Shown here: positions 1 through 8,304 of the stretch, in pieces | How the letters are laid out: the number at the start of each line of letters is the position of its first letter | How positions within the stretch are numbered: position 1 is the first letter of the stretch | Program-made: the position numbers and the translations under genes | Source: DAIOGN01 sp036745245 | GTDB lineage: Bacteria; Zixibacteria; MSB-5A5; JAUVRN01 | Direction: 5' to 3' | DNA length: 24,213 nt | Assembly (NCBI GenBank): GCA_036745245.1 | Contig: DAIOGN010000036.1 | Span: 1-24,213, forward strand | Notes under the pieces: model-generated | The model's database searches: none | Told to the model about the DNA's origin: nothing | What the model saw: the letters and a program-made list of their open reading frames with translations, nothing else

Positions 1-1464
1 GACGGCGGACAGCGCTTTGCCATCGCACCCATGCACTCCGGCAACGCGCAGACGACCGTCCACCTTGTGCCAGAGAATGACGGCCTCCGCCTGCGTCACG
101 ATTTCGGCCACCAGCTCAGCCAGCCGGTCGCTCGGTTCGCTCGTTCGCGCAAGCTCCGCACCCGCCTCGAGGAGCCGATCGGGTTCGGGCCGGTCGGGAC
201 CGCCGCCCAGAAGAAGGGCCAGTTCGGCCCCCTTGGCGAAACGACTGAGGTCCTCCGTGGAGTACGCCGGCTCATTGTTTCGTGGCGCGAAGAACAAGTG
301 CCCGGCAGGTGTCGGGAGGACAATCCACCGTCCTGCGCCTCCGCGGGGATCCTGCGTGCGGCTGCCCGGATTCACCCAGAGTGCCCGCTGCTTCTGATCC
401 GACGCCGCCTGAGCCTCGCTCCAGATTCCTTCCATGGGCAGCCCCACCAGCGCGTTGACGGTGGCGTGCTCCACGAAGCGGCTCGATCGCGGCACGAGAA
501 AGGCTGCCCTGCACTCCGCGGCCTCGGCCAGACCCGAGAGCAGTGCCTGTGTGGACAGAGGCATGCCCTCGCCCGTGATGCGGTCCCAGTGCGTGACGGC
601 GCGTCCGCTTTCACGTTCACGGCGCTCGCTTTTGCGCAGCAGACGTTCCAGTCGCTGGTTGGCCACCGCGTGACCCAGGATGCGGCCTGCGCCTTCGAGC
701 GTGCGCACCAGGTCGGGACCGAAATGATAGGGAGCCTCCGATGCCAGAAGCACCATGCCGATCAGTTCTCCGCCGCCGGAGAGCGGCACCACGGCGATGG
801 ACGCGAACTGTTCCATGCCCGGAAAGGTTGCCACGAAACGGCTGCGCGCGGAGAGATCGCCTGCCGTGACCACGCCTTTGCCCTTGAGAGCGCGATCCAG
901 CAACTCGTGACCCGAAGCGACCAGCTGTTCGGCCGCCTTGGCCGCGGGCTTGTCGAAGCCGGCACTCCCCGCCAGCACAAGGGACACGCGATCGGGTGCA
1001 AGAATCCACACCATCCCCGCCTGCGCTTCCACGTGCTGGATCAGCGTGTTCAGCCCGGCCACCAGGAGTTCGGTGAGTACGTACGGCTGCTCGCTCACGG
1101 AGAGCAGATCTTCGGTGAGCGTGACCGACGAAATTCTCTTTTCCGTGCGGGTGCGTTCCTGCGACACCTCGGAAAGCCAGCCCACAGCGGCCGGAATCAT
1201 GAGCAGGAGGCCTGCGGCAAACACCAGGTAGGCCACGAGGGCGACTTTGTCGCCGTGCGGGCCCAGGAACAAGTGCACGACCGGCAGATGCAACATGAAC
1301 AGGGTCACCGAGAAGAGCACCACGAGCACAGCCCCCGTGATCATGCGCGTCCAGCCGGTACGCGTCACCGAGGCGAATCGATCCTGACTTTTAACCAGAA
1401 GAAGCAGGAGCGCAAATGCACAAACGGCGGGCAGGCCCCACAGCAAGGTGGTCAATACGGACAT
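1..1464 (-). CDS. Membrane-anchored multi-GAF sensor protein (3' end beyond window)
   Basis: An open frame of 488 codons runs from an ATG at 1464 off the left edge with no stop, so the C-terminal output domain is not visible. The start is supported by a strong purine-rich ribosome site (GGAGGGAGG) just upstream. Three hydrophobic segments lie at residues ~4-24, 41-65 and 73-97. They are followed by a GAF-like domain (~125-270, with the core 'FASIAVVPLSGGGELIGMVL'), a second more diverged GAF-like block (~305-420) and the start of a third (~433 on). Such proteins sense small ligands or redox state and usually end in a kinase, GGDEF or phosphatase domain; which one is unknown here. It follows miaB by 20 bases on the same strand, so the two are probably cotranscribed. 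The plus-strand frame covering the same bases is His/Arg-rich noise. Membrane and GAF calls are fairly secure; function is not. Confidence 0.75.
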   Translation of the reverse strand, partial: MSVLTTLLWGLPAVCAFALLLLLVKSQDRFASVTRTGWTRMITGAVLVVLFSVTLFMLHLPVVHLFLGPHGDKVALVAYLVFAAGLLLMIPAAVGWLSEVSQERTRTEKRISSVTLTEDLLSVSEQPYVLTELLVAGLNTLIQHVEAQAGMVWILAPDRVSLVLAGSAGFDKPAAKAAEQLVASGHELLDRALKGKGVVTAGDLSARSRFVATFPGMEQFASIAVVPLSGGGELIGMVLLASEAPYHFGPDLVRTLEGAGRILGHAVANQRLERLLRKSERRERESGRAVTHWDRITGEGMPLSTQALLSGLAEAAECRAAFLVPRSSRFVEHATVNALVGLPMEGIWSEAQAASDQKQRALWVNPGSRTQDPRGGAGRWIVLPTPAGHLFFAPRNNEPAYSTEDLSRFAKGAELALLLGGGPDRPEPDRLLEAGAELARTSEPSDRLAELVAEIVTQAEAVILWHKVDGRLRVAGVHGCDGKALSAV

Positions 1465-1484
1465 GGCTTCCCTCCCTCCAGCTA

Positions 1485-2879
1485 CTAGCTAGGCCCGAGC
1501 GGTGAATCTGGCAAGCCCATATCGGAACCCACGGGGGTGCCGTGCAACGTCCAGGCATCTGCGGAGTCGATTCTCACGTTCATCAGGCGACCCAGCACCC
1601 TGGGGTGCGCGTCGATCAGCACGGTCTTGAGTGTGCGGGTCTTGCCCTTCAGCCGCGCCGCGCTCCGGCGCGACGTGCCGTCTACCAGAACCTCTACGGT
1701 GCGGCCCACAAGCCGACGGTTGGCTTCCCGGGCCACTTCGGTCTGAAGTTCAATGAGGCGGGACAGCCGGGCCGTCTTCACGGGGTCCGGAATATCATCG
1801 GGCAGGTGGAGGGCGGCATAGGTGCCGGAACGCACCGAGTAGTTGAACATGAAGGCGGAGTCGAAGCGCGCCTCGCGCACCAGGGACAGGGTCTCATCGA
1901 ACTCCGCTTCCGTCTCGCCGCAGAACCCCACGATGATGTCGGTGGTGACGCTGGCGTCCGGAAAATGCCTCCGCACCGCCTCTACCACGCTCAGATAATG
2001 CTCGCGCGTGTACTGGCGGCGCATGCGCGAGAGCACCGAGGAGGACCCGGACTGCACGGGAAGGTGGAAGTGTTCGCAGAGTTTATCGCACCCCGAGAGT
2101 CGTTCCACGATCTCCGGGGTCATGTCCTTGGGGTGAGAGGTCATGAAGCGGATCCGGCGGATGTCGGTGCGTGCCACGTCGTGCACGAGTTCGTCGAAGC
2201 GCCGGCCGCGGACCACCCAGGCGTTCACGTTCTGGCCCAGGAGCATGACTTCCACTACGCCACGCTCTGCGAGGCCCTGCACTTCCTCCACAATCTCGTC
2301 GGCCGGCCGGTTGCGCTGATGACCGCGCGTGGAGGGGACCACGCAATAGGCGCAGATGTTGTCGCAACCGCGCGAGATGGTGACGTAGTTGATCCAGGGA
2401 GTTTCGCTCACCGGGAGCACGCGCTCGTAGTCGAATCGACCCCGCTCCAGGTTGATCACCGGAAAGCGCTCCTGGGGCTGGCTCAGATATTCGGGCAGAC
2501 GAAAGAACTGGTCGGGGCCCAGAACGTAGTCCACGTGGGAGGCGCGTTCGCCGATCGCTTCGCCCAGATGCTGAGCCATGCAGCCCACCACGGCGAAGCG
2601 AAGGTTTGGGTTGCCGGCGCGAAAGCGTGACAGTTCGCCCAGTCGCCCGATGACCCGTTCCTCCGCCTTCTCGCGGATGGCGCACGTGTTCAGCACGATG
2701 AGGTCGGCTTCCGAGTGCTCGCGCGTGATGTGGTAGCCGCGATTGCGCAGGAGCGCCTCGAGAATGCCCGAGTCGTACAGGTTCATCTGGCAGCCGTACG
2801 TCTCGATGAGCACCGACTCGGGACGAGGCCGAAGGTCCGCGGACGATGTCTCCACCGTGTCCTGCAGGATCGCGCTCAT
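1485..2879 (-). CDS. miaB: tRNA-2-methylthio-N6-dimethylallyladenosine synthase MiaB
   Basis: This radical-SAM methylthiotransferase adds the methylthio group to i6A37 of tRNAs reading UNN codons. The 464 residues match the usual family length. The N-terminal UPF0004 domain carries the auxiliary cluster cysteines C30 (TYGCQMN), C66 (LNTCAIREKAEERV) and C100 (VVGCMAQ). The radical-SAM CxxxCxxC is C172/C176/C179 in 'SRGCDNICAYCVVPSTRG'. A C-terminal TRAM-like domain follows (VGRTVEVLVDG...). The TYGCQMN and PSTRG signatures favour MiaB over RimO or MtaB. The ATG overlaps the stop of the upstream HIT gene as ATGA, implying translational coupling. No defects are seen. Confidence 0.96.
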   Translation of the reverse strand: MSAILQDTVETSSADLRPRPESVLIETYGCQMNLYDSGILEALLRNRGYHITREHSEADLIVLNTCAIREKAEERVIGRLGELSRFRAGNPNLRFAVVGCMAQHLGEAIGERASHVDYVLGPDQFFRLPEYLSQPQERFPVINLERGRFDYERVLPVSETPWINYVTISRGCDNICAYCVVPSTRGHQRNRPADEIVEEVQGLAERGVVEVMLLGQNVNAWVVRGRRFDELVHDVARTDIRRIRFMTSHPKDMTPEIVERLSGCDKLCEHFHLPVQSGSSSVLSRMRRQYTREHYLSVVEAVRRHFPDASVTTDIIVGFCGETEAEFDETLSLVREARFDSAFMFNYSVRSGTYAALHLPDDIPDPVKTARLSRLIELQTEVAREANRRLVGRTVEVLVDGTSRRSAARLKGKTRTLKTVLIDAHPRVLGRLMNVRIDSADAWTLHGTPVGSDMGLPDSPLGPS

Positions 2880-3217
2880 CCCGGCGGCCAGGTCATCTGG
2901 CGGCCCGCCAGAAGATGAAGGTGCAGATGGGGCACCGTCTGACCGCCGCGTTCGAGCACATTGATCACGGCGCGGTACCCTTCACGATCGAAGCCTTCCT
3001 GTCGGGCCCAGCGGGAAGCGGCCTCGAAGAGTCCGGCCACCGTGTCTGCACTGGCCTCGTTGAGCGAAGCCACGTGGGCTCGGGTGAGCACGAGAAAGTG
3101 GTTCGGGGCCACGGGAGAGATGTCACGGATCACCACCGCCCTGTCTGTGGCGAGACAATGCGGCGACGGGATGCGGCCCGCCACGATATCGCAGAAGACG
3201 CAGTCGCTTTTGCCCAC
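2876..3217 (-). CDS. HIT-family (HINT-like) nucleotide-binding hydrolase
   Basis: This is a small 113-residue histidine-triad protein. The triad is H97-L-H99-L-H101 in 'VPHLHLHLL', and the N-terminal CVFC (C6, C9) is the zinc-type pair common in HINT proteins. Family members hydrolyse phosphoramidates of AMP such as lysyl-AMP by-products; the substrate here cannot be read from sequence. The start is a GTG (GTG GGC AAA AGC GAC TGC), chosen because it places the standard 'xDCxFC' at residues 5-9. The ribosome site is weak. It is the first gene after the rpsA terminator and ends in an ATGA overlap with miaB, so HIT-miaB-GAF protein look like one short operon. Confidence 0.9.
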   Translation of the reverse strand: MGKSDCVFCDIVAGRIPSPHCLATDRAVVIRDISPVAPNHFLVLTRAHVASLNEASADTVAGLFEAASRWARQEGFDREGYRAVINVLERGGQTVPHLHLHLLAGRQMTWPPG

Positions 3218-3297
3218 CTCAGGCGGCCTGTGCGAAGAGTGAGTCGGTGCGCGTCATGCCCGCAGGAATAAGCATTCGGTCCGGCGCGAACCAGCGC

Positions 3298-3324
3298 AAA
3301 AAAAGGGGGAGCCTGCGCTCCCCC
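3298..3324 (-). terminator. Intrinsic terminator of the rpsA operon
   Basis: A perfect 8-bp stem GGGGGAGC/GCTCCCCC (3305-3312 and 3317-3324) has a four-base CTGC loop. On the minus strand it is followed directly by seven T (3304-3298). It lies 26 bases beyond the rpsA stop and separates the long operon from the HIT gene. Confidence 0.93.
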
Positions 3325-3350
3325 TCGTGTGGTCGGGTGATTCCGAGAGA

Positions 3351-5308
3351 CTAGATGTCGGCCTCGGGCTCGCCGGTCACCGTGGCGCCGTCGGCGACGT
3401 CGGCTCCCTCGCCATCGGTCTCATCGCCCTTCTTGCGGCGCTTCTTCTTCGGGTCCACCGCATCCGCCAGCTTCACCGAGGACACCGGATGGGCGGCCAG
3501 GTACTGGCTCATCTCCGCGGCCTCGCGCGCCTTCATGTAATCGGTGACGGACGCCACGATTTTGCGGGCCGTCTTGTCGACTTCGATCAGACGCACNNNN
3601 NNNNNNCGGGCTTCTTGAGGTCGGGGACTCCGAGGAACTGAATCGGCACGAACGCTTCCACGTTGGAGTCGATCTCCACCACGAGCCCGCGTTCGAGCAG
3701 GCGCGTCACCGGCACGCTGTCGCGGTCGGAGCCCACAGGATAAATCATGGGGAACGTGGGCCACGGATCCTCCACGAGCTGCTTGAAGCCCAGGGAAATG
3801 CGCCGGTTCTCCTTGTCGATGGAGAGGATCTTGACTTTCAGCGAATCGCCCTTCTTCACCATCTCGTTGGGATGTTGCAGGCGCTTGGTCCACGACATGT
3901 CGGAGATGTGCACCAGTCCGTCGATGCCCTCGTCGAGTTCCACGAACGCACCGAAGGCGGTGAGGTTTCTCACCTTGCCTTCCACCTCGTTGCCCACCGG
4001 GAAGTTGATGTCGACCACCGACCACGGATCGGGCTCGAGCTGCTTGATCCCCAGGGAGATCTTTTCGTTCTCCTTGTCGATGTTGAGCACCACGGCTTCG
4101 ATTTCGTCTCCGGGCTTCACCAGCTTGGAGGGGTGCTTCACGTGCTGCGTCCACGACATTTCCGACACGTGGATGAGGCCCTCGATCCCCTTCTCCAGCT
4201 CGATGAAAGCGCCGTAGTCGGTGACGCTCACGATCCGGCCCTTCACACGCGACCCCAGGGGATAGCGCGATTCGATATTTTCCCACGGATAGGGTTCGAG
4301 CTGCTTCAAGCCGAGACTGATGCGTGTGGTCTCCGGATTGTAGTCGAGCACCTTCACGTGGATGGTCTCGCCCACCTTGGTGATTTCGTTGGGATGCACG
4401 ATGCGTCCCCAGGACATGTCGGTGATGTGCAACAGCCCGTCCACGCCCCCCAGATCCACGAACACGCCGAAGTCGGTGACGTTTTTCACGATGCCTTCGC
4501 GCACCTGACCCACTTCGATCTCTTCGAGGAGGCGGTCGCGAAGCTTGTTGCGCTCCTCCTCCAGCACGACGCGCCGTGAGACCACGATGTTGCGGCGATT
4601 CTTGTTGAGCTTGATGATCTTGAATTCCATCTCGCTGCCCAGGAGGTTGTCGAAGTCGGACACCTGCCGCAGCGCGATCTGGCTGCCGGGCAGGAAGGCC
4701 TCGGCGCCGAACAGGTCGACCACCACGCCTCCCTTGATCCGTCGCACGAGGCGACCGCGGACGAGATGACGCTCTTCATGGGCTTCCTTGATGCGGTCCC
4801 ACACACGCATGAAGTCGGCCTTCTGCTTCGAGAGCACGAGCTGGCCGTTCTGATCCTCCACGGCCTCGAGGAACACTTCGACGGGGTCGCCGGGAGCAAT
4901 CCCTTCCATGGGAAATTCCGAGCGGGGGATCACCCCTTCGGACTTGAAGCCCACATCCACGATCACCTCGTCCTTCGACACGGACAGGATCCGGCCCTTC
5001 ACGATCTCCCCTTCCTTGATGGACTGGATGGTTTGTTCGTAGAGACCGACCAGGCGCTTCTGCTCCTCCGGGTCGAGACCGAGTTCGAGCGCGGAGGCCG
5101 ATTCCAGCGCGGCCGCGGTCTCCTCGTCGGAAACACGCGCTGACCTCTGGCCCGGGCGCGTGCCCTTCACCCTGCGCTTCTCCCAGGGCACGTCCTGCCT
5201 GAGTCCCACGTGGCGAGCGTGCTGCCCCGACTCATCGGTGGGGCGTTCCTGCATGCGCCGCGTCACGTAGATGGGCAACACCTGTGTTTCCGTCGTCGAC
5301 TCAATCAT
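3351..5308 (-). CDS. rpsA: 30S ribosomal protein S1 (interrupted by an assembly gap)
   Basis: S1 binds mRNA at the 30S platform and aids initiation. Six S1/OB repeats are visible at residues ~99-165, 182-248, 266-337, 352-425, 438-511 and ~524 on. The third to fifth are the well-conserved 'DFGVFVDL..DGLLHITDMSW' type. The ATG at 5308 is set by an excellent AAGGAGG ten bases upstream, which also contains the TAA stop of plsC. A ~75-residue basic N-terminal leader precedes a helical linker and is longer than usual. Ten N at 3597-3606 fall inside repeat 6. Beyond them the frame shifts, but the sequence continues as typical S1 ('VRLIEVDKTARKIVASV') with a lysine-rich (KKKRRKK) then acidic tail ending at 3351. 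The apparent break is best explained by a mis-sized gap, not a mutation. The cmk-plsC-rpsA order is a known conserved arrangement. Confidence 0.94.
3597..3606. other. Assembly gap (10 N) in rpsA
   Basis: The gap lies in the sixth S1 repeat between '...VPDLKKP' and 'VRLIEVDK...'. Homologues normally have a longer stretch between these points, so the true gap is likely more than 10 bases. The frame change across it is not evidence of a pseudogene. Confidence 0.95.
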
Positions 5309-5323
5309 TCCAACCCATCCTCC

Positions 5324-5980
5324 TTAACCGCTCACTTGATCCTTGTGCGGAGGGCCCGAGAGCTCTCCGGACTCCAGTTCTGCTTTCAGACCCTTGATGC
5401 GCTCGAGCACCAGATCGCTGAACACCTGATATCCGCTTCGGCCCTCGGGCAGAGGGACTGAAGCAGGGTCCACGGGTTCGCCGATCAGGGCGCGCACCGG
5501 CCGCTTCGGCCAGAGACGTCCCAGTGCCTGCCGGCCGCCCGACACATACACCGGCACGACCGGCGCCCCCGAACGGAGGGCGATGAGGCCGAGCCCGGGC
5601 TGCGCCGGGAGAAACTCTTCCGTGGGCGATCGGGTCCCTTCGGGGAAAAACACGAGCACATGCCCGCGCTTCAGAACATCCAGGGACACCCGCACCGCCG
5701 CCAGATCGGCACCGCCCCGGTCGACCGGGAAGGCGCCAAGCCAAGAAATGTAGCGTCCAAAGAGCGGGATGTCAAACAACTCGCGCTTGGCGAAGAAGTA
5801 ATTCCGGCGCAGGGGCGTGCAGCCCAGCAGGGCCGGCTCGGCGGCGGACCGGTGGTTGCCCGCGAAAATAAAGGGCCCCTCGCGGGGCAGGTGGTGGGCC
5901 CCCAGGACCCGGTAGCGCCAGAACAGCCAGAAGGCCGATCGGGCCAGAATCCACGTGAGCCAGTAAATCGGGAGGATCAG
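5324..5980 (-). CDS. plsC: 1-acyl-sn-glycerol-3-phosphate acyltransferase (PlsC/LPLAT family), apparent CTG start
   Basis: This membrane-associated enzyme acylates lysophosphatidic acid in phospholipid synthesis. With a CTG start at 5980 it is 218 residues. It has an N-terminal hydrophobic helix (MILPIYWLTWILARSAFWLF, with the CTG read as Met), motif I NHRSAAEP (H43...E48), motif II GAFPVDRGG (82-90), motif III FFPEGTRS (111-118) and motif IV APVVPV (139-144). Motif I is HX4E instead of the usual HX4D. No ATG, GTG or TTG occurs in frame before motif I; the first is a TTG at 5779, which would delete the catalytic histidine. The CTG forms a CTGA overlap with the cmk stop, mirroring ATGA junctions elsewhere in the window. 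A cmk-plsC fusion broken by a one-base error is an alternative. The stop TAA lies within the rpsA ribosome site. Confidence 0.87.
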   Translation of the reverse strand: MILPIYWLTWILARSAFWLFWRYRVLGAHHLPREGPFIFAGNHRSAAEPALLGCTPLRRNYFFAKRELFDIPLFGRYISWLGAFPVDRGGADLAAVRVSLDVLKRGHVLVFFPEGTRSPTEEFLPAQPGLGLIALRSGAPVVPVYVSGGRQALGRLWPKRPVRALIGEPVDPASVPLPEGRSGYQVFSDLVLERIKGLKAELESGELSGPPHKDQVSG

Positions 5981-6660
5981 GCCGCCACCCCGCGGAACAG
6001 GTCCACCACGGCTCGCGTCTGGCCCTCGATGGTGAGCCCGGAGGTGTCCAGAACATGCGCCCCGGGAGGACGCACGAGCGGTGCCGTGGCTCGCCCCGAA
6101 TCCAGTCGGTCGCGTTCGGCCAGGGCCTCGCGCTCGCGCTCCACCGTGGTGGCTTCCCCGCGCCGGGTCCGCTCCAGGGCCCGCCGCTGTGCCCGCACGT
6201 CGAGATCGGCCACGAGATAGATCTTGAGATGGGCATCCGGAAACACCACCGAACCCAGATCGCGGCCCTCGGCCACCAGGCCCGGTCGCTGCCTTTGCGC
6301 CCGTTGAACGGCAAGCATGGCTCCGCGCACTTCAGGGGCCGCCGACACCGAGGACACCGCCTGCTCCACCGCGATGGATCGCAATTCGTCGGTCAGGTCT
6401 TCCCCGCCGGCAAGCACGCGTTGATCACCGCTCACGCGGCGCACGTCGGGAGGAGATGTCGCCATGAGATTCCGCAGCTGCGGTCCGTTGTCGGTGGGGA
6501 CGCCGGCTCGCAGGGCAAGGAAGGTGACCGCCCGGTAGAGCGCACCGGTGTCGAGATAGACGAAACTGAGAGTCTGTGCGACCTGTTTGGCGGTGGTGCT
6601 CTTCCCCGAGCCGGCCGGTCCATCGAGGGTGATCACCCACCCCAGCTCCGGTGGTATCAT
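5977..6660 (-). CDS. cmk: Cytidylate kinase
   Basis: It phosphorylates CMP/dCMP to the diphosphates. The 227 residues match the family. The P-loop is GPAGSGKS (14-21), followed by YLDTGALYRAV (~35-45), EGRDLGSVVFPDA (131-143) and the LID motif RDRLDSGRATAPL (~183-195), all characteristic of Cmk. The ATG at 6660 lacks a clear ribosome site. A GTG eight codons in ('V-I-T-L-D-G-P') would give the more usual short N-terminus, so the exact start is open. It is followed by plsC with a CTGA overlap and then rpsA. Upstream, a 181-bp palindromic element separates it from the pseudouridine synthase gene. Confidence 0.95.
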   Translation of the reverse strand: MIPPELGWVITLDGPAGSGKSTTAKQVAQTLSFVYLDTGALYRAVTFLALRAGVPTDNGPQLRNLMATSPPDVRRVSGDQRVLAGGEDLTDELRSIAVEQAVSSVSAAPEVRGAMLAVQRAQRQRPGLVAEGRDLGSVVFPDAHLKIYLVADLDVRAQRRALERTRRGEATTVEREREALAERDRLDSGRATAPLVRPPGAHVLDTSGLTIEGQTRAVVDLFRGVAA

Positions 6661-6698
6661 GTCGGCCTACGTAAGGGCCGCGCCGCGTCTACGGGAAC

Positions 6699-6879
6699 TA
6701 GAATTCATCTCAAAATCTCGTTCGTAGCGAGATCGAGCGAAGACGCCGTAGACGAGGATCGAGGTCGAAATCGACCGGAGGCGGCCCATGCGGGGCCGGT
6801 GAGGACGATTTCGACCGAGGACGAAGTATACGGCCTCTGCAGCCGATCGCAGCCGAAGGAGGTTTTGGGATGAATTCTA
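6699..6879. repeat. 181-bp imperfect palindrome with terminal inverted repeats (MITE-like)
   Basis: The two halves are inverted copies along their whole length. The terminal 11 bases TAGAATTCATC are identical at both ends (6699-6709 and 6869-6879), and 23 of the outer 26 match. Internal matches stay in register: GCCGTA 6745-6750 with TACGGC 6829-6834, GGTCGAAATCG 6763-6773 with CGATTTCGACC 6806-6816, and GGCCC 6783-6787 with GGGCC 6793-6797 around a five-base centre. Each end carries an EcoRI-type GAATTC flanked by TA, as expected for a TA-target (IS630/mariner-type) insertion. The right end provides the TAG stop of the rluB-like gene. It holds no convincing gene. It could alternatively be a structured RNA or REP-like element. 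Confidence 0.8.
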
Positions 6880-7592
6880 ATTTCTGTCGATGCGTACCAG
6901 GCGACGAAGGGCGGCCACTTCCGCATCCGACAGGATCCGGGACTGACCGGGAGACAGAGGGCCGAGCTCCAGGGGGCCGAATCGAAGGCGGCGCAGGCGC
7001 GTGACTTTCAACCCCACGTGCGCGCACAGCCGGCGTACTTCACGCTTCTTCCCTTCCGTGAGCACGATGCTCAATTCCGCTCCACCGGCATGCTCGGAGA
7101 CGGTATGCACGCGGGTGGCCGCCAGCGGCGGCCCCTCGGGAAACTTCACCCCTTCGACCAGGCGGTCCCCGAGGGCCGGATGCCATGCGCCTGACACAGA
7201 CACCAGGTACTCGCGTTCGATACGATAGGAAGGCAAAAGCAGTCGGTGGCAAAGCACACCGTCGTCGGTAAACAGCAGAAGCCCCTCCGACTCGCGGTCG
7301 AGGCGACCCGCGTAGGCGAGTCGTCTGTGATCGGGAGGGAGGAGTTCGTAGACGCTCTTGCTCGCGTGCGGGTCTGCGCGGGTGACTGTGTAGCCCGCGG
7401 GCTTGTGCAGCATGAGGTACGTGGAGCGATCGGGGAGTTGTAATTTGCGACCGTCGAGACGCACGTCGCTTCCGCCGGGCTCCAGATGCGTGTGCAACGT
7501 GGCCACCGCACCGTCGACCGTGACGCGACCCGATGTGATCAGGGCCTNNNNNNNNNNAGACCCGCGTGAGCCAGAAACTGGTTAAGTCGCAT
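6877..7592 (-). CDS. RsuA/RluB-type 16S/23S rRNA pseudouridine synthase (gap near N-terminus)
   Basis: An S4 domain plus catalytic domain modifies rRNA uridine. Before the gap the frame reads MRLNQFLAHAG, and after it ALITSGRVTVDG; these are the two ends of the S4 RNA-binding domain. The catalytic domain has YLMLHKPAGYTVT, the active-site motif GRLDRESEGLLLFTDDG, and LTEGKKREVRRLCAHVGL, typical of the RsuA/RluB/E/F group. Which uridine is targeted is unclear; the position after scpAB favours RluB. The ATG at 7592 overlaps the scpB stop by 11 bases. A GTG farther down (7506) would remove most of the S4 domain and is rejected. The final codons AGAAATTAG run into the palindromic element, whose first bases form the stop, so the native C-terminus may have been altered. 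Confidence 0.92.
7548..7557. other. Assembly gap (10 N) in the pseudouridine synthase gene
   Basis: It falls inside the S4 domain, where the family usually has about six residues (like '(V/L)ASRRK'). That predicts roughly 14 missing bases, so the 10 N are nominal and explain the loss of frame. Confidence 0.9.
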
Positions 7593-8304
7593 CCCTGGGC
7601 GAGACCGCGACCACATCCTCCGCGGCTTCGGCCAGCTCACCGAACTCGTGCGGTTCCGACATCTCGGCAGGAGCGCTCGGCTCCGAGTCTACGATCGCGG
7701 CGCCCTCCAGCAACTCACGCTGGGATTCGCCTTCTTCCGGCGGCCGCACCAGAGTGAGCCGACGGGGAGCCGTCTCATCGCCCACCAGCGTGCAGATTTC
7801 TTCCCAGTCGGGCAGATCGGTAACATTGGCCAGACCGAAATACTCGAGAAAGCGCTCGGTGGTGACGTACAGCAGAGGCCGGCCCGGGGCCTCGGAGCGC
7901 CCCTTGATGGCCACCAGCCGGCGCGAAAGCAATGTGCGCAACACGCCGTCACAGTCGCAGCCGCGCACGAACTCCACGTCGTTCTTGGACACCGGCTGCC
8001 TGTACGCCACCACGGCCAACGTCTCGAGGGCGGCCTGAGACAGCCGGGCTTCCCTCGTCACCACCGCGAGGGCTTCGACATACGGTTCGAATTCCGGCTC
8101 CGTGAAGAGACGATATCCGCCGGCCACATTGCGCACGCGGAACGCACGGCCCGTCGTCTCATAGGTCTGGTTCAGCTCCTGCACCAGGCCTTCGACCGCT
8201 CCTTCCTTCACCGGCAAAACCGACGCCAGCCGGGAGGGAGAAAGCGGGCGATCGGAGGCGAGTAACAGCGCCTCGAGAATCTCAGTCGCGTTGCTCTTGG
8301 ACAT
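7582..8304 (-). CDS. scpB: Segregation and condensation protein B
   Basis: ScpB is the winged-helix dimer (kite) subunit of the SMC-ScpAB condensin that organises and segregates chromosomes. The 240 residues contain tandem winged helices: 'ILEALLLASDRPLSPSRLA' at the start, then the highly conserved AALETLAVVAYRQPVSKNDV and 'LVAIKGRSEAPGRPLLYVTT..FLEYFGL'. An acidic, probably disordered tail of ~60 residues follows (many E, P and S), commonly seen and variable in the family. It overlaps scpA by 23 bases and the following pseudouridine synthase gene by 11. scpA-scpB-rluB is a widely conserved order. No smc gene lies in the window. Confidence 0.95.
   Translation of the reverse strand: MSKSNATEILEALLLASDRPLSPSRLASVLPVKEGAVEGLVQELNQTYETTGRAFRVRNVAGGYRLFTEPEFEPYVEALAVVTREARLSQAALETLAVVAYRQPVSKNDVEFVRGCDCDGVLRTLLSRRLVAIKGRSEAPGRPLLYVTTERFLEYFGLANVTDLPDWEEICTLVGDETAPRRLTLVRPPEEGESQRELLEGAAIVDSEPSAPAEMSEPHEFGELAEAAEDVVAVSPRDAT

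Noticed and set aside
31..1488. Long plus-strand open frame (485 codons)
   Set aside because: It mirrors the minus-strand GAF protein, is His/Arg-rich with no domain, and has no ribosome site. High GC keeps the opposite frame open.
3351..3606. rpsA as a frameshifted pseudogene
   Set aside because: The frame change coincides exactly with a run of N, and S1 sequence continues on both sides.
5772..6314. Minus-strand 180-codon frame overlapping cmk and plsC
   Set aside because: It is a third-frame shadow. The PlsC motifs are in a different frame and cmk is intact.
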